NCBI GenBank assembly: GCA_903789415.1
Contig: CAIFEG010000003.1
Location: forward strand, 33,624 to 97,623
Length of the DNA: 64,000 bases
DNA from: an uncultured Eggerthellaceae bacterium
GTDB taxonomy: Bacteria; Actinomycetota; Coriobacteriia; Coriobacteriales; Eggerthellaceae
Reading direction: 5' to 3'
The notes under the pieces were generated by a model. The model saw nothing but the letters and a program-made list of their open reading frames with translations, was not told where the DNA came from and searched no databases. This document shows positions 27,276 to 37,100 of the stretch, piece by piece (positions within the stretch are counted from its first letter, which is position 1; each line of letters begins with the position of its first letter). Both the position numbers and the translations under genes were made by a program.

Positions 27276-28556
27276 TTATTCTGCTGTTCTTTCATACTTT
27301 GATGACTGCGACAATGAATACAATGCCAAAGCGCAAGCAACAACCATAATTACAAGGCTCAAAATAAACATGATAGAAAATCCATTAGGCATATCTACAA
27401 TAACACCCAAAATTGTCGCACCGAATGCACCGCCTAATGAGGAAACAGTCGAAATACGTGAATAAATAGTGGCATAGTCACGATTACCAAAAACGGCACG
27501 AGTAAGTAAAGTCGTTTCTACAGTAGTTGATGCATAAACAAAGCCAAACAAAAACGCACCAATGAGGAGAAGTGCAATAATAGTGGGGAAAATCATCATA
27601 AGCAATACTCCAATGATTCCACTAATAATTGAGAAAAGAACACCAGTCCTGGGATTTTTGTCGTTAATAGCTCCTAATAGAATTTTACCGATTGTAACTC
27701 CCAACATGCATACAGCACCAGCTGTCCCGGAAATCGCTGCAATTTGAGGAGCAGTTGCCTGGAAACTTACACAATAACGGGGAATGAACTGATAAACTGT
27801 CTGATTTAAGGCAATTATTCCTCCGAAAATCGCAATGCAATAAAAAGCAGGGGTTTTCATGGCCTTATTTGCAGAAACACCCAAATTCATCGAAGAGGCA
27901 GCGCTAGAATCTTTCGAATTATCTACTTCTTCATGCCCATAAGGCTCCAAACCTTTATCGGAAGGTTTGTCCTTAATTACAAATAAAGAAAAAGGAAGCA
28001 CACAAACCAAAACTACAATAGCTTCAACTAGGTATGCTGTACGCCAACCTTCTGCTCCTGTAGCAATAATTGCTGAGAAAATTGGGCCAAAAATCACTGC
28101 GCCGATACCTGTAAAAGCCAGGCTTAAACCAGTAAAAAATCCTACCTTTTTCTCACACCAGTTACCAATTAATTTTGGAACTGCTAAAAAGAGCATGGGC
28201 GCTGTTCCGAATCCTTCTATAATACCTGCAATATAAAAGACCCACATTGCATTAGCAGATGACATAAGAAATGCGCCTACTGCACAAAGAATTGCGCAAA
28301 CGGTAAAAACAGTTCCACTTTTAAACTTATTTAAGATTGATCCTCCAATAGGCAATGCAACAACCATTGCTAACTGAAGAATTGTGAAATACAACATGAA
28401 TGCAGCACTTGAGGTATTAAAGTACGCAGAAACACTTGGTAAAAAGAACCCTGGTGTACTAACCATCAAAGCACAAACTGTGCACATCATACAACAGGAC
28501 ACAACAATTAAAAAAGCGTAATGAAAACCACCGCTTTTTTTCTTTTCTGAAGACAT
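27276..28556 (-). CDS. MFS transporter (oxalate/formate-antiporter-like)
   Basis: A cytoplasmic-membrane protein of 426 aa with about twelve hydrophobic segments. Loop motifs include FFTGLSLAFTGIGAVIFG and a charged central loop VIKDKPSDKGLEPYG before the second half. The pattern fits the monocarboxylate/OFA-like branch of the major facilitator superfamily, which moves organic acids. I chose the ATG at 28556 because GGAGGG lies just upstream. It is the last gene of the CoA-transferase-dehydratase operon, after a hairpin. Likely role: import of the acid substrate or exchange for the reduced product. Confidence 0.88.
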   Translation of the reverse strand: MSSEKKKSGGFHYAFLIVVSCCMMCTVCALMVSTPGFFLPSVSAYFNTSSAAFMLYFTILQLAMVVALPIGGSILNKFKSGTVFTVCAILCAVGAFLMSSANAMWVFYIAGIIEGFGTAPMLFLAVPKLIGNWCEKKVGFFTGLSLAFTGIGAVIFGPIFSAIIATGAEGWRTAYLVEAIVVLVCVLPFSLFVIKDKPSDKGLEPYGHEEVDNSKDSSAASSMNLGVSANKAMKTPAFYCIAIFGGIIALNQTVYQFIPRYCVSFQATAPQIAAISGTAGAVCMLGVTIGKILLGAINDKNPRTGVLFSIISGIIGVLLMMIFPTIIALLLIGAFLFGFVYASTTVETTLLTRAVFGNRDYATIYSRISTVSSLGGAFGATILGVIVDMPNGFSIMFILSLVIMVVACALALYSLSQSSKYERTAE

Positions 28557-28582
28557 TTGCCCTCCTAAAATTTTAAATTTCA

Positions 28583-28616
28583 TTCACGGTGCAAACTTTT
28601 TTGTTTGCACCGTGAA
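28583..28616 (-). promoter_or_regulatory. Perfect 14-bp intercistronic hairpin
   Basis: TTCACGGTGCAAAC and GTTTGCACCGTGAA form a perfect stem around a six-base loop. It lies between the dehydratase subunit stop (28638) and the transporter start. On the minus strand it is not followed by a T-run, so it is more likely an mRNA 3'-end stabiliser or partial attenuator than a simple terminator. Confidence 0.7.
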
Positions 28617-28637
28617 TTGAGGAAAGATTTGCTTAAA

Positions 28638-29768
28638 TTACTTAAGAAGATCTTTGAAAGATTCAAACTGAGTACGAGCCTGTTCGTATGTCTCAGTCGA
28701 CTGATCAATCCCAATTGTGACGCAAGGAATGCCTGCATCTTCACAAGCAGAAGTAATAAATGGAGCATCAAATTCTTCAGGATCACAGAACTGAGCAAGG
28801 AGAATAATTACTCCTTTGGCTCCATTCTCTTTTGCTAAATCAACTACATGGTGTATATGATTTTTCTTTGGATCATACAGAATCGAATCATTGCCCATTC
28901 CACAAAAACCAGCTGCTAATGCAGTTATGGGATCTCCTTCTTCAGAAACTTCCATAGCAAAAGTACGAGACTCTTTAGCAAGATCATCAGCAACAACAGA
29001 TATTCTATTTTCCTGCAACATTCTCAAAATATCTGGGATATTCTCATAGATACCAGAGAGAACAACTGGGCTAAAATCGCCCATATCAGGATCTACAGCT
29101 TCCAGTGCTTCATTAAGATCTTTCAACATTGCCAGATGTTCAGCCTTTGGCATGAAATAACTTGCTTCAATTACATCAGATCTTTGAGGAACGCTTACAA
29201 CAGTAGGACGTTGTCCTGCAAGCGAAATAAATTTACGCATTGCTTTTCGCCACTTGTTATAAAGTCTAATTGAATCGAACAATGCGTCGTCATCAATAAT
29301 TGCTCCACAACACTCTTGCACTTTTTCTTTGACTTCTTTGTAAGAATCAACAGTGTATTTTAACCCCGCCGGAGAAAAGCGATTCTGAGGTTGACTCACG
29401 AAAATTAAAGGAATTCTTTCACCATTTCCTGCTTTCCAATTTTGAGTAAAACCTTTGAGAGTATCGCAAAGTGCAGAACACATCAGCCCCGAAAGTTTAT
29501 CTAAGGTATGATTTAACCCCATTTCAAGTGACATCTGACAAATAGAACAATAAAATGGTGCAAAATACTGCCTAGCCTCATCTGCAGGTCCTTGCATTCC
29601 CCAAACTCCAAAGGGAACAGCTCCCGCAGCATCAACCAATTCTTCAGGAGTATAATACGGAGCCACACCAATAACTCTTTTCCCTGCATCTACATATTTA
29701 TCTAATTGTTTGGCTGGATTCTGAGCAATTTCAGTAAATGCATTTAGCTGTTTTTGAATATCTGCCAT
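28638..29768 (-). CDS. 2-hydroxyacyl-CoA dehydratase, second subunit (HgdB/FldC/HadC-like)
   Basis: A cytoplasmic HGD-D family protein of 376 aa. Landmarks are VIGVAPYYTPEELVDAAGAV at the start, cysteines CSICQMSLEMG and LMCSALCDTLKG in the first domain, and AQFCDPEEFDAPF near the end. It holds one of the two 4Fe-4S clusters of the heterodimer that removes water from (R)-2-hydroxyacyl-CoA by a ketyl radical mechanism. The ATG starts three bases after the stop of the first subunit, with GGGGGAG as ribosome site, so the two are made together. Confidence 0.93.
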   Translation of the reverse strand: MADIQKQLNAFTEIAQNPAKQLDKYVDAGKRVIGVAPYYTPEELVDAAGAVPFGVWGMQGPADEARQYFAPFYCSICQMSLEMGLNHTLDKLSGLMCSALCDTLKGFTQNWKAGNGERIPLIFVSQPQNRFSPAGLKYTVDSYKEVKEKVQECCGAIIDDDALFDSIRLYNKWRKAMRKFISLAGQRPTVVSVPQRSDVIEASYFMPKAEHLAMLKDLNEALEAVDPDMGDFSPVVLSGIYENIPDILRMLQENRISVVADDLAKESRTFAMEVSEEGDPITALAAGFCGMGNDSILYDPKKNHIHHVVDLAKENGAKGVIILLAQFCDPEEFDAPFITSACEDAGIPCVTIGIDQSTETYEQARTQFESFKDLLK

Positions 29769-29771
29769 CTT

Positions 29772-31010
29772 CTACTCCCCCTTCTTCTTATTATTGTTCA
29801 TAACTTCTACGAAACCTTGAACACGTGTATCATATTGTGCTTCGCTAAAGTTACGTGGGTCTGCCTGATCGCCATCAAACATAACGACAGGAATATGTAA
29901 ATCATTTTCTATGCGACGACCCATTTCAGGAGCAATAGAAGACCATAATTTGCAAGATCGATTGATATGAATCAAAGCACCGTCAACTTTTCCATCGAGA
30001 CAAGCATCCTCACGGTTCTTCACTGCACGCTCAAGATTTACACAGTTTGGAACATTGGCATATGCCTGCATAAGCTCATTAGTATTGTTGTAAAGAACTC
30101 CAAAAGCATTAGCGTAAACAGTTGCTGTAACGTTAGCCCCTGCTTCTTTCAGCGGTGTACTTGTTGCCCGGAGATACGGCCAACATGCAATCCCTTCAAA
30201 AAGAATTCGATGCTCTTCAGGAACTTTCCAGGTAGATTTGTGATCTTTGACAGATTGTTCATATTCAGCGCAAAGCTGTTCAAAAGCCTCAGCTGATTCC
30301 TCTTTTCCACGTGCACAAACAGCAACAGCCATATGATTAAAGAGGTCAAAACCGTTTAATGGAGAGGGTACATAATTGCAATAGCTTGCAGCTTTTAACC
30401 ATGCACGGGCCGTACGCTGCGAAATAGCCATTACTTTCTTAAAACGGTCATCATCCCACTTTTTGCCTGTAATATCTTCGAGTTGCTTTATAGCATCTAT
30501 GAATTGAGCACGAATATACTCTGTACGCTTCTCATCAACCTCAAATTTATCGTTATAAGGTATATCAATCATAATCAATGGAATATTGAGTTTTTGAGAA
30601 AGATTCTCATACCACTTAAACATGCAGTCACAAATATTATCGCAGCAAAGAACAAAATCAGGCATTGGCATATCCTGCTCGCCATTAGGACATTTAGTTA
30701 AGTCGGCATAAGCCATGCTAATTCTTGAATACGCACAAAGGTCATTTGAAAAACCTAAGCCTTCGCAATGTTCACACATTGTTCCACCTGCACCGCGAGC
30801 TGCAATTGCAGCGGCCTGATTTTCAGGATAGACCACATGTAGGCCCAGCGTTTCAGGGATCTCTTGTGGAAAGTTTGATGCACACCATCCTACTTTTTCT
30901 CCACGAGCTTTTGCATCATAAGCGTCCTGATAAGCTTTCGCAGCTATCGCGCGTATAACGTATTTCGCACCAGAATGATCTTTCTTTTGCGTCTTTTCTT
31001 GTTCCGCCAT
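29772..31010 (-). CDS. 2-hydroxyacyl-CoA dehydratase, first subunit (HgdA/FldB/HadB-like)
   Basis: An HGD-D family protein of 412 aa. It opens with KYVIRAIAAKAYQDAYDAK, as in FldB/HadB. The cluster-binding region contains GTMCEHCEGLGFSNDLCAY and CCDNICDCMFKW. Together with the downstream subunit it forms the oxygen-sensitive dehydratase that is activated by the ATPase at 23824-24603. The start follows GAGGAGAAG. It lies 42 nt after the CoA-transferase stop in the same operon. Substrate could be aryl-lactyl-CoA or a branched 2-hydroxyacyl-CoA; the sequence alone does not settle this. Confidence 0.93.
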   Translation of the reverse strand: MAEQEKTQKKDHSGAKYVIRAIAAKAYQDAYDAKARGEKVGWCASNFPQEIPETLGLHVVYPENQAAAIAARGAGGTMCEHCEGLGFSNDLCAYSRISMAYADLTKCPNGEQDMPMPDFVLCCDNICDCMFKWYENLSQKLNIPLIMIDIPYNDKFEVDEKRTEYIRAQFIDAIKQLEDITGKKWDDDRFKKVMAISQRTARAWLKAASYCNYVPSPLNGFDLFNHMAVAVCARGKEESAEAFEQLCAEYEQSVKDHKSTWKVPEEHRILFEGIACWPYLRATSTPLKEAGANVTATVYANAFGVLYNNTNELMQAYANVPNCVNLERAVKNREDACLDGKVDGALIHINRSCKLWSSIAPEMGRRIENDLHIPVVMFDGDQADPRNFSEAQYDTRVQGFVEVMNNNKKKGE

Positions 31011-31051
31011 ATTACTTCTCCTCCTCTGGTTAAGGAATATTGGCTATAGAA

Positions 31052-32296
31052 TTAGTTATCCGCAGCTACAATAGTCTTGTCATCAATCATCTTTTTGATA
31101 GCTTCATCATCATAGCCAAGTTCTTTTAAGACTTGGACACTACCAGTACCCATCTTTGGTGCCTTTTCATATGGAGGTAAAGGACTATCTTCAAGATCAA
31201 CTGGTGTACGGACCATAGTTTTTTCTCCACGAGGATATTTAATTTTTGAAAACACATCTGTTGCCCATGCTTGTTTATCTTGGAGAATCTCATCCCAGGT
31301 CTGACAAATTGAGAATGGGACATCATATTTCGTAAGAATAGGGGCCCATTCTTCTGCTGTTTTTTTGCTCATGGCATCTTGGAACATGTCATACATTTCT
31401 TGGACCTTGTGTTGCTTATTCATCTCATCAAGATGGCTCCACAATGGATCGCCAAGAAGGTCTTCTCGACCAATCGCTTTCATTACTGCAGGGAAATAGC
31501 CATCGTAAACAGGGGTACAAATCTGAATAAAACGACCATCCTTTGTTTTTGCACATGGCAACCATGGATTGACATTATTACGACGGTCCATAGGATAAGT
31601 TACACCACCAAATTCATGGCCATATTGAGACGCTTGAATTAGCATTGCCTGCATATAAATGGCAGCATGTAGCAAACTTACAGAAACATGCTCTCCTTGC
31701 CCTGTAATGCGTGCGCGATGAAGGGCAGCAAGAACACCAGCAGCCAGAATCATTGCAGCCTGATGATCACCTAGACCAGGAATCCAATTTCCTGGAACGG
31801 TACCTTTTTGGTATAAAGAACCTGACCATCCGCCGCGTGCAAAAAATGCTGTATAATCAAATCCAGGGAGTTCTTTATCTGGTCCTTTTTCACCGTAACC
31901 AGTAACATTACCCATAACAATTTTTGGGAACTTGGCTTTAATATGGGCATAGTCTAAACCATGACGTTCAAGTGCCTGAGGACGCCAGTTAGTGAGCAAA
32001 ATGTCTGCATCACTTAACATTCGGTCAAGAACTTCTTTGCCTTCGTCTGTACGAACATCAAGAGTAATGATTTCCTTTCCGCTATTTTCCAAATCAAAAC
32101 TTGTATTTTCGTCTTGGTCTAATGGGCGCCCTTCAGAAGGAGCTGTATAGCGTAAATTATCACCCTTCGCTGATTCGATTTTAATAACATGTGCTCCCAA
32201 ATCAGAAAGCAATCTGCCGCACGCAGGAACAGCAATGAATGTTGCCATTTCGACGACTTTAACATCGTCCAACGGTCGAATGAATTGTTTTGCCAT
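31052..32296 (-). CDS. Class III CoA-transferase (FldA/HadA-like)
   Basis: A CaiB/BaiF family enzyme of 414 aa, full length. From memory of Clostridium sporogenes FldA, many blocks are shared: RYTAPSEGRPL, LLTNWRPQAL, GYGEKGPDK, PGFDYTAFFARGG and PGLGDHQAA. The catalytic aspartate is Asp147 in GFDYTAFF. It would move CoA from the saturated or unsaturated product acyl-CoA to the incoming 2-hydroxy acid. It is the first gene of the operon CoA-transferase, two dehydratase subunits, transporter. AAGGAGG precedes the ATG. Alternative: carnitine CoA-transferase (CaiB), less likely given the adjacent dehydratase. Confidence 0.93.
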   Translation of the reverse strand: MAKQFIRPLDDVKVVEMATFIAVPACGRLLSDLGAHVIKIESAKGDNLRYTAPSEGRPLDQDENTSFDLENSGKEIITLDVRTDEGKEVLDRMLSDADILLTNWRPQALERHGLDYAHIKAKFPKIVMGNVTGYGEKGPDKELPGFDYTAFFARGGWSGSLYQKGTVPGNWIPGLGDHQAAMILAAGVLAALHRARITGQGEHVSVSLLHAAIYMQAMLIQASQYGHEFGGVTYPMDRRNNVNPWLPCAKTKDGRFIQICTPVYDGYFPAVMKAIGREDLLGDPLWSHLDEMNKQHKVQEMYDMFQDAMSKKTAEEWAPILTKYDVPFSICQTWDEILQDKQAWATDVFSKIKYPRGEKTMVRTPVDLEDSPLPPYEKAPKMGTGSVQVLKELGYDDEAIKKMIDDKTIVAADN

Positions 32297-32321
32297 TTTT
32301 CCTCCTTATTGCATATACCAT

Positions 32322-32456
32322 ACATAAATCTGAATTGTCTAAAAAAATGAAACTACAACTTAAAGCCTTATTCATCAATTTTTAAACCTTTTTCAGATCT
32401 GTGTTTATATTATGAAATACAGAAATACAATACAATAAACATAAATTTAAATTGTC
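32322..32456. promoter_or_regulatory. Paired 19-bp direct repeats, candidate TetR operators
   Basis: ACATAAATCTGAATTGTCT (32322-32340) and ACATAAATTTAAATTGTCT (32438-32456) differ at two of 19 positions. The first lies just upstream of the CoA-transferase start, the second near the TetR gene. The core AATTTAAATT is palindromic. Their position in the divergent promoter region suits autoregulation and control of the catabolic operon. Confidence 0.6.
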
Positions 32457-32560
32457 TGTAAGTTAGTAATTTGAATATGATGAGGTGAGATGGGGCAAAG
32501 GTAAAGAAAAAGATCGTCATTAATCGTATTATTTTTCACCAGGAAAGATGACTTGCAATC

Positions 32561-33244
32561 ATGCAGCAAAAAAAGCAAAAACATAATGCTAGAGATCTCA
32601 TCATTAATGAGTTTCATTCTCAAGTAATACAAAGCTCTTTGTCACAAGTAAGAGTAAAAAAGATTATTGAATCTTTGAAAATGAATCGTAATACTTTTTA
32701 TTATTACTTCAACGACAAATACGAAGTGGCATTGTGGATTTTCCGAATAGATTTGGCAAAAATATTGGAAAAGAATGTGCCAGAAAAATATTTAGTTTAT
32801 GCTCCCATGCTTCATGATAAGGATTTGATTCTCCCCTACTATACTCACCACGAATTGGGTGCTAGAACATTAGATTCAAGCAATTTTATGAAAAGCTTTG
32901 CTGAATGCATTTTACAAGATCGAGAATTCTATAGAAAAGTTTTTAATCGTAATGAACATGAATTCATTGATAAAGTAGTTCGTCTTTTTAAACGTCCAGT
33001 GGAAAATGATCTGAATTATATCCTTAGTGGACGTAATTTACCCGAGGTAGATAGACAGATGTTTATCAATTTGATTTCACGAAATATTGTTTTAATCGCG
33101 ACATACATTTTAGAAAGAAGCAACAATCCTGAAGCTTTGTTAAATGATGATATAAATCCATTTTGGAATTTTTTATCTGAATCGTTATATTCGGCTATTG
33201 AGTTACATCCCATCAGAAAAACTTTTAGCATTAGTAGGAAATAA
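32561..33244 (+). CDS. TetR/AcrR-family regulator
   Basis: A protein of 227 aa with an N-terminal helix-turn-helix: VRVKKIIESLKMNRNTFYYY followed by FNDKYEVALWIF, the TetR signature (FYYYFxDKxE). The rest is helical and carries no recognisable ligand motif. It is divergent from the CoA-transferase operon, with candidate operators between them. The likely role is to sense a pathway acid or acyl-CoA and control the island. AT-rich like the rest of the island. Confidence 0.88.
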   Translation: MQQKKQKHNARDLIINEFHSQVIQSSLSQVRVKKIIESLKMNRNTFYYYFNDKYEVALWIFRIDLAKILEKNVPEKYLVYAPMLHDKDLILPYYTHHELGARTLDSSNFMKSFAECILQDREFYRKVFNRNEHEFIDKVVRLFKRPVENDLNYILSGRNLPEVDRQMFINLISRNIVLIATYILERSNNPEALLNDDINPFWNFLSESLYSAIELHPIRKTFSISRK

Positions 33245-33463
33245 TAATTTAAATGCAATTAATACAATTCAGAAAGTAAGGGTGTATCCCCTATTTACCC
33301 ACGTTATAGCAAATTTCTAATAAAAACCAATAATAATCAAAGATGCTAAAACTTAAACTTGTTTAGCTACTCTTGATACCCAGAAATATGTTTATCAATA
33401 AATCGGATTGAACTTTCACGCTAGTCCATAAAAAAGACTAAAATACCTGTCGAAAGCAATATT

Positions 33464-33985
33464 ATGGTAGATAAAAGAACAGAAAAAAACAATTTAACAA
33501 AGAATCCCTCACATAATGATATCCAAAAAAATGAACAGGGCACCAGAAAGCTCAACATTTCTTGGATTGGCAATCTTTCTAGCAAAACTCTTAAATGGAC
33601 ACGAACAACTATGGCTACAAATTACTTCCCTGTTCGTGTATGTGGAGCTCGAATAGAAGAAGTTAACGGGCATAATGCAATCTGTTCTATGAGTGTCAAT
33701 TCAAAATTATACAATTCACTATCTGAAATGATGGGTGGTGCAGTATATACTTTAGGAGATTTTGCAACAGCGGCTGCTGACCTAATGCCTGGCATGACAG
33801 ACACGACAATTGATGGTCATATTCAATATTTAGCTCCAACAAAGGGTAAAACATTATTTGCCCATGTTATCTGCAAGCACTATGGATATTCAATAGCTTA
33901 TTATGACGTCGATTTTATTACGGACGAAAATCGGCTCGTCGCACATGGATCGTATACCTATTACCATATACATCCAACGAAATAA
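33464..33985 (+). CDS. PaaI-type hotdog thioesterase (island copy 2)
   Basis: A 173-aa protein paralogous to the thioesterase at 19999-20499. Shared blocks: EMMGGAVYTLGDFATAAAD, TTIDGHIQYLAPTKGKTL and SIAYYDVDFITDENRLVAHG. A hydrophilic lead of about 45 residues precedes the hotdog fold. Expected to hydrolyse acyl- or aryl-CoA. It marks the distal edge of the AT-rich island, just as copy 1 marks the other edge. The start ATG lacks a strong ribosome site, so a downstream ATG at codon 50 (MATNYFPV) cannot be excluded. Confidence 0.8.
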   Translation: MVDKRTEKNNLTKNPSHNDIQKNEQGTRKLNISWIGNLSSKTLKWTRTTMATNYFPVRVCGARIEEVNGHNAICSMSVNSKLYNSLSEMMGGAVYTLGDFATAAADLMPGMTDTTIDGHIQYLAPTKGKTLFAHVICKHYGYSIAYYDVDFITDENRLVAHGSYTYYHIHPTK

Positions 33986-34129
33986 GCTGAGGTTATAGCT
34001 TAGAAATAAAATTTTGTATCTAAAAAGCCGTATCTATGCATAACATCATGATTTGTGCCATTTTCGAAAGAGATATTTTCATTTTGATTTCCAATTGAGC
34101 TACATCATAAAGTTTTCCGTCGAAATAAA

Positions 34130-34161
34130 TCTGACCATAACTTAAGCTTGACCATAATTAA
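34130..34161. repeat. Duplicated mfd stop region (16-nt period)
   Basis: TGACCATAACTTAAGC is followed by TTGACCATAATTAA on the plus strand. The second copy contains the mfd stop codon (TTA on plus at 34158). Two copies, one gap. Confidence 0.65.
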
Positions 34162-37100
34162 TAGGAACGATGAATTATTGCATCCGATCCTCTCCTTCGA
34201 GAGGAACGATGAACCACATGCGCAGGGCGCACTCGTTTCGGCATCGACGAAGACGGCAAGCTTCCTTCTTGAGTCTTCTCCCGAGCGCTCAGGCTCCTGC
34301 GAGAATCTTTCTTTTGAGACGCATCCGAGTGTGCATCCTCATCGGTCTTTGCACTTTCTTTATTCACTGTGTCTTCCCTATTTGAACGATCGTGATCCGC
34401 GTCGTACAAGCTGTTCAAAAGATTAAACGTAGCCGTTAATATATCGTCGCCCCAATGGTCTTTGAGGAAAGTCAACGGAACACGCAAATGACGTGTGCGC
34501 GGGATATATTTGGTCCCGGCACGGCGAAGCTGTTGCCACATTTCACCTTCTGGTTTGGGACACGGACGCACATTTAGATAGCCACCTACCTGCGAAATCA
34601 AGTTGATGCCCATCTTGTTTGCCACCGCCTTGATGCGCGCTTTTGCAAACATATTCTCGGCTTCCTGTGGCATATGTGCTTGTTTAGTCATATGCGCTTT
34701 TTCAAGCGTATCGTGTAGGTTATTGACATCGGCAATCGTGTCATAGCTTGCGAGTTTGCGATACACCATCACGCGCTCATCGGCGTCAGGTACGTAATCT
34801 TCATCGATATACGCACTTGCCGCAACATTGACGGTAATATCCGAGAGCGCAGGCGGAAGTTCATCGGTATTTTCTGCACCTTCGCGCGTATTATTGACTG
34901 CCTGCGCCAACATCTGGGCAAACAGATCGAATCCAACTTGCGAGATATTGCCTGATTGTTCGGCGCCGAGCATGTTTCCGGCTCCGCGGATCTCCAAGTC
35001 GCTCATGGCAATCCGCATGCCGCTTCCCAGGTCCTGATGCTCGTTTAATGCCGTCAAGCGTGCCTCAGCCTCTTCGGTAAGTGGCATGTCACCAGGAAAC
35101 ATGAAATACGCATAGGCTTGGAGACCGCTGCGTCCCACACGTCCTTTCAGCTGATAGAGCTGCGAGAGTCCCAAACGCTGAGAGTCTTCGATGATAAGCG
35201 TGTTGGTATGGGGGTTGTCGATTCCGCTTTCGATAATGGTGGTAGATACCAAAACATCAAGTTCTCCGGCCGCAAAGTCTTCCATGACGGTTTCCAACTC
35301 GTCTCTTCCCATCTGCCCATGGGCGATGCCAATACGCGCTTCGGGAACGGCGTCCTGTACACGTTGCGCGGCATTTTCAATTGAATGCACACGATTGGAA
35401 ACGTAGTAGACCTGTCCACCACGGCGCAGCTCGCGCCTGATTGCCTCGGATACCACGTCGGGATCCCATTCGCCCACGTGCACCTTGACCGGCAAGCGAT
35501 CATCGGGCGGGGTCAGAATAAGACTCATATCGCGCACACCAGAAAGCGACATCTGCATCGTTCGAGGAATCGGCGTTGCTGACATCGAAAGCACGTCAAC
35601 CGATTCGCGCAGGTTTTTGAACTGCTCTTTATGTTCAACACCAAAGCGTTGCTCCTCATCAATGATGACGAGCCCTAAATTATGAGGGTTGACATCGCGG
35701 CTTAGCAGGCGATGCGTACCGATCAAAATATCGACATCACCTTCCGCAAAACCTTTAAGCGCGGCACGTTGCTGTGCGGGAGTGCGAAAACGACTGAGCA
35801 CTTCCACAGATACATCAAATGGCGCAAACCGCTCGGAAAACGTTTCATAATGCTGCTGTGCCAAAATAGTCGTAGGGCACAACACCATTACTTGGCGATG
35901 ATCCTCGGCAGCCTTAAACGCCGCGCGCATGGCGACTTCGGTTTTTCCAAAGCCCACATCGCCGCAGATCAGACGATCCATGGGGCGATCTGATTCCATG
36001 TCGGCTTTCACATCGCGAATTGCAGCAAGCTGATCAGGCGTTTCTTGATACGGAAACGCATCTTCCATTTCACGCTGTGCCGCGTCATCGGGTGGATATG
36101 CGTGTCCTTTCGTCGCAGAACGGCGAGCATACACATCAACTAAATCGAATGCGAGCTTTTTGCTCGCCTTGCGCGCACGGTTCATCGCGCGCGACCAGTC
36201 CGACGTATTCAGCCGTGTCAAACGCGGCTTATCGCCTTCCGGCCCCACATAGCGCGTGACGCGGTCGAGCTGTTCAACTGGAACAAACAGTTTGTCACCT
36301 TCGGCATATTCCAAAAGCAAATAATCACGTGCCACGCCGTTGACCTCTTGACGCACGAAATCCTTGAAAAGCGCAATGCCATGAGTTGCATGCACCACAT
36401 AGTCCCCCGGTTTATAAGGAAACGTAATGTCGGTAATATCGACGTGTTTGCTCGGGCGAAGCGTGGTGTGACTTTGCAGGTCTTGAATGGAAATGATCGC
36501 AAGTTTTGCCTTCGGGATAATCATTCCCAACGGCACATCCGTATCAACAAGGTTCACCACGCCACGGCGCAGCTTTTCGGGATACTCACCATTTACGGAA
36601 CTGAGATCAACGATGGGTAGATTGTGTTCCACCAGATCGATTGACATATCCTTGCGTGCCCGAAGATTCGGAATACAAAAGACGATCGTAAAGCGCGCAT
36701 CCACCAAGGTGTGCAGACGTCCGTAGAGCTTCTCTTCCCCGCCTGCAACTTCGGTGCGTTTGACCGGCAGATTTGCCGACACATGTCCACCCGCACGCAG
36801 GATAGATTCGTAGGTGCATCGTTGATTTGATCCGAAATTCAACTTCGCCGGCTCACAATACAGACCCGCGACAGGCATCGACGTATTTTTCGCCTTTTCG
36901 CACATATCATCGTAGGCATGGATGGCGTCATCGATAAGTGCCCGAGGCTCGCACAATACCGTCAACGCGCTTTTCGGCATGTAATCTCCCAGCGTAGACA
37001 CATGGTCATACAGAAGTGGCAGAAGCGCATCGACATGATCAGGCGATCCTCCATCATCAAGCTGACCTAAAATTTGACGTTGCTCTTTGCCCGCGCGTGC

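Noticed and set aside
21065-32296. Carnitine (cai) operon
   Set aside because: CoA-transferase, ligase and acyl-CoA dehydrogenases would fit, but the dehydratase subunits and archerase replace CaiD, and the CoA-transferase blocks match FldA/HadA.
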